From: DASWRT01 sp036403035
GTDB taxonomy: Bacteria > Pseudomonadota > Alphaproteobacteria > ATCC43930 > CGMCC-115725
Direction of reading: 5' to 3'
Assembly: GCA_036403035.1 (NCBI GenBank)
Contig: DASWRT010000235.1
Coordinates: 1 to 8,802 of the forward strand
Length of the DNA: 8,802 nt
Of this stretch, positions 6,232-8,802 are shown piece by piece; position 1 is the stretch's first letter; every line of letters starts with the position of its first letter. Under the pieces are notes generated by a model, which was not told where the DNA came from, did not search any database, and was given only the letters and a program-made list of their open reading frames with translations. The translations under genes were made by a program, and so were the position numbers.

Positions 6232-6912
6232 TCAACGGCTCCGCCGTTTCCGCAGAAACTCGACCATCGTGTTGCGTCCCTCCGAGATATGCCCCGCCAG
6301 GAGGTTGGTCGCCGTCTCGGCGTCATGGCGCCGGCACGCGGCGAGAATCTGCCGATGCTCGTCCTGTGATCGATTTTCGTAGTCGAATTGCGTAATCAGC
6401 AGGCGCAGGTAGCGGTCTATCGCGCCGTTCAGCGACGATATCAGCGCATTCAGCCGCGGTCGGACGACGCCCGAGTACAGCGTCGCGTGGAAATGCTGGT
6501 TCAGCTCGCCCCAGCGGGTGAGGTCCTGTCCAACATCGATCTCGTCGAGGATGGCAGCGGCCCGGTCGAGAGCGTCATCGGTGAGATGGGGGATCGACTG
6601 ACGCAGCGCATGGCACTCGACCATCAGGCGCATCTCGTAGATCTCCTCGACCTCCTCGGGCGCCAATTCGGCGACGACGGCGCCCTTATGCGGCTGAAAG
6701 TCGACAAGGCCTTCCGCCTCAAGCCGGCGCAACGCTTCGCGGACCGGCATGCGGCTGACGCCGAGCACCGTCGCCAGCTCATCCTGTCGCAGCGGCTCCC
6801 CGTCTACGAGGGCGCCGGACAGGATCGCCGACCGAAGCGTATCCGTCACGAAAGAGCTTGCGGTGCGGAACCGCGGTCTCGTCTGTGCGACGATGGCGGC
6901 CAAACCGAGCAT
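6232..6912 (-). CDS. GntR-family transcriptional regulator, FCD (FadR) subfamily
   Basis: Counting from ATG 6912, the protein has 226 residues. A winged helix-turn-helix lies at about 20-80 (SSFVTDTLRSAILSGAL, then QDELATVLGVSRMPVREALRRLEAEGLV, then QPHKGAVVA). An all-helical FCD ligand-binding domain follows (about 85-215). Conserved FCD metal/ligand positions are visible: Asn138 and His142 in NQHFH, His186 in DEHRQIL and His208 in AGHI. FCD regulators usually repress catabolic genes and release DNA on binding a small acid. An in-frame ATG at 6942 would add ten residues, but it has no good ribosome binding site and lies upstream of the predicted transcription start. ATG 6912 has AGGGA 10 nt upstream. 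The gene is divergent from the cyanase operon and upstream of the radical SAM operon on the same strand; either could be its target. Confidence 0.88.
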   Translation of the reverse strand: MLGLAAIVAQTRPRFRTASSFVTDTLRSAILSGALVDGEPLRQDELATVLGVSRMPVREALRRLEAEGLVDFQPHKGAVVAELAPEEVEEIYEMRLMVECHALRQSIPHLTDDALDRAAAILDEIDVGQDLTRWGELNQHFHATLYSGVVRPRLNALISSLNGAIDRYLRLLITQFDYENRSQDEHRQILAACRRHDAETATNLLAGHISEGRNTMVEFLRKRRSR

Positions 6913-6944
6913 TCCGCTGTCATCCCTGTTCAAGATGAACATCC

Positions 6945-6974
6945 ATATAAGCGTGCCGGATCGTGGCGTGACAA
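6945..6974 (-). promoter_or_regulatory. Candidate sigma70-type promoter of the GntR-type gene
   Basis: On the minus strand, TTGTCA (6974-6969) is followed after 18 bp by TTATAT (6950-6945), putting transcription start near 6938. This leaves a leader of about 26 nt to ATG 6912. Two similar segments, ATCGTGGCGTGA (6960-6971) and ATCGTGTGA (6974-6982), overlap the -35 element and could be an autoregulatory operator, though that is speculative. Confidence 0.42.
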
Positions 6975-7081
6975 TCGTGTGATAGCAAGGGAAAATTCAC
7001 TTTAAAAGGGGACTGGTAAAAAAAACGTTACTTGAGCAGCGGGAAAGCCACGTTGCCCCGCCGGCAAAAAGGTTCAGCAAA

Positions 7082-7248
7082 CCGGTACATTTCGGCTCGG
7101 CGTCCGGACACGCCATTTTAACGCGAAAACGGTCTGCCGCCGCCCGTAGTTCCACTCCTGAGTGCGTCTCAAGAGGATGCGGAACCGGTGCGGCGGGCGG
7201 CAGCCGTCACCGCCGCGGAGACCCGGTACCGGGGCGACGCCGTACCGG
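7082..7248. repeat. Recurring CCGGTAC/GTACCGG motif
   Basis: The 7-mer CCGGTAC occurs at 7082-7088 and 7223-7229. Its reverse complement GTACCGG occurs at 7226-7232, overlapping the previous copy to form the palindrome CCGGTACCGG, and at 7242-7248. The last pair forms 7-bp inverted arms with a 12-nt spacer. The clustering between a regulator gene and its divergent operon suggests operator sites, but could partly reflect GC-rich composition. Confidence 0.35.
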
Positions 7249-7434
7249 AGCGCCTCCAGGATCTCGTCCTCATCGTCACTCTGCCGATCTTTCGCGGGTT
7301 TGCCGCCGTCGCACGAAGATCATACAGCAGCTTCCCCAGGGATACGGCGTCCGATCGTCTTCGGCGCCGTCCATCGGCATGCACCGCGGGCCATGGACGT
7401 CTGCCTGCCGTCGTGCCCGTGCCTTGCGCGTCTG

Positions 7435-7448
7435 GCGCATTATTGCGC
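7435..7448. promoter_or_regulatory. Palindrome upstream of the sigma54 promoter, possible activator site
   Basis: GCGCA (7435-7439) and TGCGC (7444-7448) form a perfect inverted repeat around TTAT, about 42-55 bp upstream of the -24 element. It vaguely resembles NtrC-type sites (GCAC arms around an AT-containing centre) but does not match the consensus exactly. It is a candidate enhancer half of the sigma54 system. Confidence 0.3.
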
Positions 7449-7489
7449 ACGGCAATTCCCAGACGGCTCCGATAACACGCCGGATCCCC

Positions 7490-7505
7490 TGGCACGCCTA
7501 TTGCG
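7490..7505 (+). promoter_or_regulatory. Sigma54 (RpoN) -24/-12 promoter of the cyanase operon
   Basis: TGGCACGCCTATTGCG matches the RpoN consensus TGGCACG-N4-TTGC throughout. The invariant GG (7491-7492) and GC (7503-7504) are separated by exactly 10 bp. Predicted transcription start is near 7516, about 32 nt before the first ORF of the operon. Sigma54 promoters need an ATPase activator; for a cyanase operon the natural candidate is NtrC, responding to nitrogen limitation (inference). Confidence 0.8.
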
Positions 7506-7547
7506 AACCACATGGCAGTCGCGTGCAAATCGCGACTGGGGTAGGCC

Positions 7548-7958
7548 ATGCCGGGACATCGTAATCCGGAGACAGCCGGTCGAGAGGACGCCGCCGCCGC
7601 ATCCGTCGGATGCGGCGGCGCGCATGCCGGCACCGCCGAGCACGACGCGGCGATGCTCGCGCAACGGGCGGCGGATACGGCGACGCGGCGTGCCTTCCTC
7701 GCCATCGTCGGCGCCGGGGTCGCGCTACGCGCGCTCGGCGACATCTTTGCACTCGACGCGGCACGCGCTTTCGCGCGGGAGACGCCCGGGCAACTCGAAG
7801 AGCAGAAACTCGGGCGCGCGCCGCCGGCCGGCTACGACCCGCCCCGGCCGCCGGTCGGCCGCCCCGCCGTCATCGACGGCCGGGTCATCGATGGGGCTGC
7901 GGCGGCAGCTCCGCACGCCGCCGTCGCGGCAAGGCAGAAAAGGAGACGCAAGGCGTGA
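7548..7958 (+). CDS. Small protein with Tat-like motif, translationally coupled to cyanase
   Basis: The 136-residue frame has a twin-arginine-like motif, ATRRAFLAIVGAGVALRALG (Arg47-Arg48 in TRRAFLA, then a hydrophobic stretch to about residue 68). A Pro-rich segment follows (PPAGYDPPRPPVGRP, about 92-106), and the tail ends KRRRKA. The N-terminal extension before the motif is long for a Tat signal, so a start at ATG 7653 (residue 36) is possible and would give a normal-looking Tat signal anchor. The stop overlaps the GTG start of cynS (GTGA), and the gene lies just downstream of the sigma54 promoter, which argues that it is translated. A very strong hairpin lies in codons 15-25. I do not recognise the family. 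Possible roles are a membrane-anchored accessory protein or a leader peptide coupling cynS translation; neither is shown. Confidence 0.55.
   Translation: MPGHRNPETAGREDAAAASVGCGGAHAGTAEHDAAMLAQRAADTATRRAFLAIVGAGVALRALGDIFALDAARAFARETPGQLEEQKLGRAPPAGYDPPRPPVGRPAVIDGRVIDGAAAAAPHAAVAARQKRRRKA
7592..7620 (+). promoter_or_regulatory. Perfect 13-bp stem-loop near the 5' end of the cyanase mRNA
   Basis: CGCCGCCGCATCC (7592-7604) and GGATGCGGCGGCG (7608-7620) are exact reverse complements with a 3-nt loop GTC. The stem is almost all G-C. It begins about 76 nt after the predicted sigma54 transcription start and lies before the alternative ATG 7653. No U tract follows, so it is not a classical terminator. 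It could be a leader structure, a protein-binding hairpin or an attenuating element. Confidence 0.5.
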
Positions 7959-8401
7959 CCCGTGCCGAACTCACCGAGAAGATCTGCGCGATCAAGCGCC
8001 AGAAGGGCGCAACCTGGAAGAGCATCTGCGCCGATATCGGGCCTGGGTCGCCGGTCTATTACACGGCGGCCCTGATGGGGCAAATGAAGCTGAAGAAGGA
8101 CGAGGCGGAGAATGCCGGGCGCGTGCTCGGCCTTTCCGCCGACGACGTCGCGATGCTGCAGGAGATCCCCTATCGCGGGTCGCTGCCGACGGCGGTGCCG
8201 ACCGACCCGCTGATCTACCGGTTCTACGAACTGGTGCAGGTCTACGGCACGACCTGGAAGGAACTCATCCAGGAGGAATTCGGCGACGGCATCATGAGCG
8301 CGATCGATTTCGACATGGCGATCGAACGCCAGCCCGATCCCAAGGGCGACCGCGTCAAGCTGACCCTCAGCGGCAAATTCCTCCCATATAAGGAGTACTG
8401 A
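7955..8401 (+). CDS. cynS: Cyanate hydratase (cyanase)
   Basis: The 148-residue protein is a full-length cyanase, which converts cyanate and bicarbonate to carbamate and CO2; carbamate then decays to ammonia and CO2. It detoxifies cyanate and supplies nitrogen in the cytoplasm, as a decamer in characterised homologues. The N-terminal helical domain (about 1-75, TRAELTEKICAIKRQKGATW, ALMGQMKLKKDEAE) leads to the strongly conserved C-terminal block IPYRGSLPTAVPTDPLIYRF and EEFGDGIMSAIDFDMAIER. The catalytic residues are present: Arg89, Glu92 and Ser115, equivalent to Arg96, Glu99 and Ser122 of the E. coli enzyme. The GTG start at 7955 has AGGAG 9 nt upstream and overlaps the preceding stop. The LamB/YcsF gene follows after 19 nt. 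Control by the sigma54 promoter at 7490 is inferred from position. Confidence 0.97.
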   Translation: MTRAELTEKICAIKRQKGATWKSICADIGPGSPVYYTAALMGQMKLKKDEAENAGRVLGLSADDVAMLQEIPYRGSLPTAVPTDPLIYRFYELVQVYGTTWKELIQEEFGDGIMSAIDFDMAIERQPDPKGDRVKLTLSGKFLPYKEY

Positions 8402-8420
8402 ACGACCCGAGGAAACAGTG

Positions 8421-8802
8421 ATGGACGTGATCGACCTCAATTGCGACATGGGCGAGAGCTTTGGCGCCTGGACGATGGGCAGCGATGCCGAGATGCTCAA
8501 GATCGTGTCTTCGGCGAATGTCGCTTGCGGCTTTCACGGCGGCGACCCGCTCGTCATGTTCGACACGGTGAGCCGGGCCAAGGAAAACCGCGTCGGGATC
8601 GGCGCGCATCCGAGCTTTTTTGACGTCTGGGGGTTTGGCCGGCGCCAGATCCAGGGCGAGAAGCCCGAGGACATGGAAAAGATGGTCGTCTATCAGATCG
8701 GCGCGTTGCAAGGTGTGGCCCGGGCGGTCGGTCACCGCGTTGGCCACGTCAAGGCGCACGGCACACTCGCCAACCTCGCCGCGGCCGACCGTACTGCGGC
8801 GC
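8421..8802 (+). CDS. pxpA: LamB/YcsF family protein (5-oxoprolinase subunit A-like), 3'-truncated
   Basis: The first 127 residues of a protein of about 250 are present before the window ends. Family blocks are clear: IDLNCDMGESFG (4-15), SSANVACGFHGGDP (30-43), GIGAHPSFFD (59-68), GFGRR (71-75) and VGHVKAHGTLANLAAADR (108-124). PxpA with PxpB and PxpC forms an ATP-dependent 5-oxoprolinase that opens pyroglutamate to glutamate; related LamB/YcsF proteins also occur beside biotin-dependent carboxylase-like genes. The usual VKPHGxLYN motif reads VKAHGTLAN here, so the substrate may differ. ATG 8421 has GAGG at 8-nt spacing, 19 nt after cynS, so it is probably in the same sigma54-driven operon. 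The family is secure; the gene symbol is by family resemblance, and partner subunits would lie beyond the window. Confidence 0.88.
   Translation, partial: MDVIDLNCDMGESFGAWTMGSDAEMLKIVSSANVACGFHGGDPLVMFDTVSRAKENRVGIGAHPSFFDVWGFGRRQIQGEKPEDMEKMVVYQIGALQGVARAVGHRVGHVKAHGTLANLAAADRTAA

Larger units (their letters stand above)
6976..7489. other. Long intergenic region between the GntR-type gene and the cyanase operon
   Basis: About 500 bp have no convincing gene on either strand; the open frames here have low-complexity Arg/Ala/Ser/Pro-rich translations typical of high-GC shadow frames. The left end (6987-7030) is unusually AT-rich for this window, with GAAAATTCACTTTAAAAGG and a run of eight A, and could help open or bend DNA. 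Further right are repeated CCGGTAC motifs (7082-7248), a GCGCA-TTAT-TGCGC palindrome (7435-7448) and, at the right edge, the sigma54 promoter. The length and content fit an enhancer-type control region. Confidence 0.5.

Noticed and set aside
4367..6382. 671-codon plus-strand open frame opposite the radical SAM gene
   Set aside because: It is long only because of high GC. The translation has no recognisable motif, while the opposite strand has the CxxxCxxC radical SAM signature and good ribosome binding sites.
7169..7744. Minus-strand frame across the cyanase control region
   Set aside because: Low-complexity translation without motifs, opposite a strong sigma54 promoter; judged non-coding.
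7162..8391. 409-codon plus-strand frame running through the intergenic region and cynS
   Set aside because: It is Arg/Ser/Pro-rich, crosses the sigma54 promoter and overlaps cynS in another frame; there is no sign of a real protein.

Overview
The window is very GC-rich (roughly 70% by eye) and gene-dense. It reads as chromosome from an alphaproteobacterium, probably Hyphomicrobiales. The main clue is the GapR/DUF2312 protein at the left edge, a family essentially confined to that class. The FCD-type GntR regulator, the cyanase and the LamB/YcsF protein fit the same picture. No rRNA, tRNA, CRISPR array, insertion sequence or phage gene was seen.

Layout. (1) 1-288 (+): C-terminal end of gapR. 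(2) 2711-382 (-): a compact three-gene operon made of an HtrA-like protein that has lost its catalytic His and Ser, a short LuxR-type DNA-binding protein and an HtrA-like protease with an intact His-Asp-Ser triad. The first two genes overlap in a GTGA and the next gap is 9 nt. A palindrome flanked by direct repeats lies upstream. (3) 2911-3219 (+): a small exported protein behind a good sigma70-type promoter. (4) 6061-3229 (-): a two-gene operon of a B12-binding-type radical SAM enzyme and a divergent MetC-like PLP lyase. (5) 6912-6232 (-): a GntR/FCD regulator. (6) 6913-7547: a long intergenic region with a promoter for the regulator, repeated CCGGTAC motifs, a small palindrome and a textbook sigma54 -24/-12 promoter. 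(7) 7548-8802 (+): a small Tat-motif ORF, cyanase (cynS) and the start of a LamB/YcsF (5-oxoprolinase subunit A-like) gene, tightly spaced.

How the parts may work together. The right-hand operon looks like nitrogen scavenging. Cyanase turns cyanate plus bicarbonate into ammonia and CO2. LamB/YcsF proteins are subunits of ATP-dependent lactam/amide-opening enzymes. The sigma54 promoter predicts control by nitrogen status, and the divergent GntR protein could add substrate control. A 13-bp perfect hairpin sits just downstream of the predicted transcription start. The left-hand operon pairs an active and an inactive HtrA-like protein, neither with a visible export signal, around a small transcription factor. 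This suggests a cytoplasmic proteolysis/regulation module. The radical SAM/PLP pair looks like an uncharacterised small-molecule pathway.

The most unusual items are the pseudoprotease-regulator-protease operon, the sigma54-driven cyanase/LamB-YcsF operon with its hairpin, and the radical SAM plus altered MetC-like pair. All functions are read from motifs and family resemblance alone; no database search was possible.
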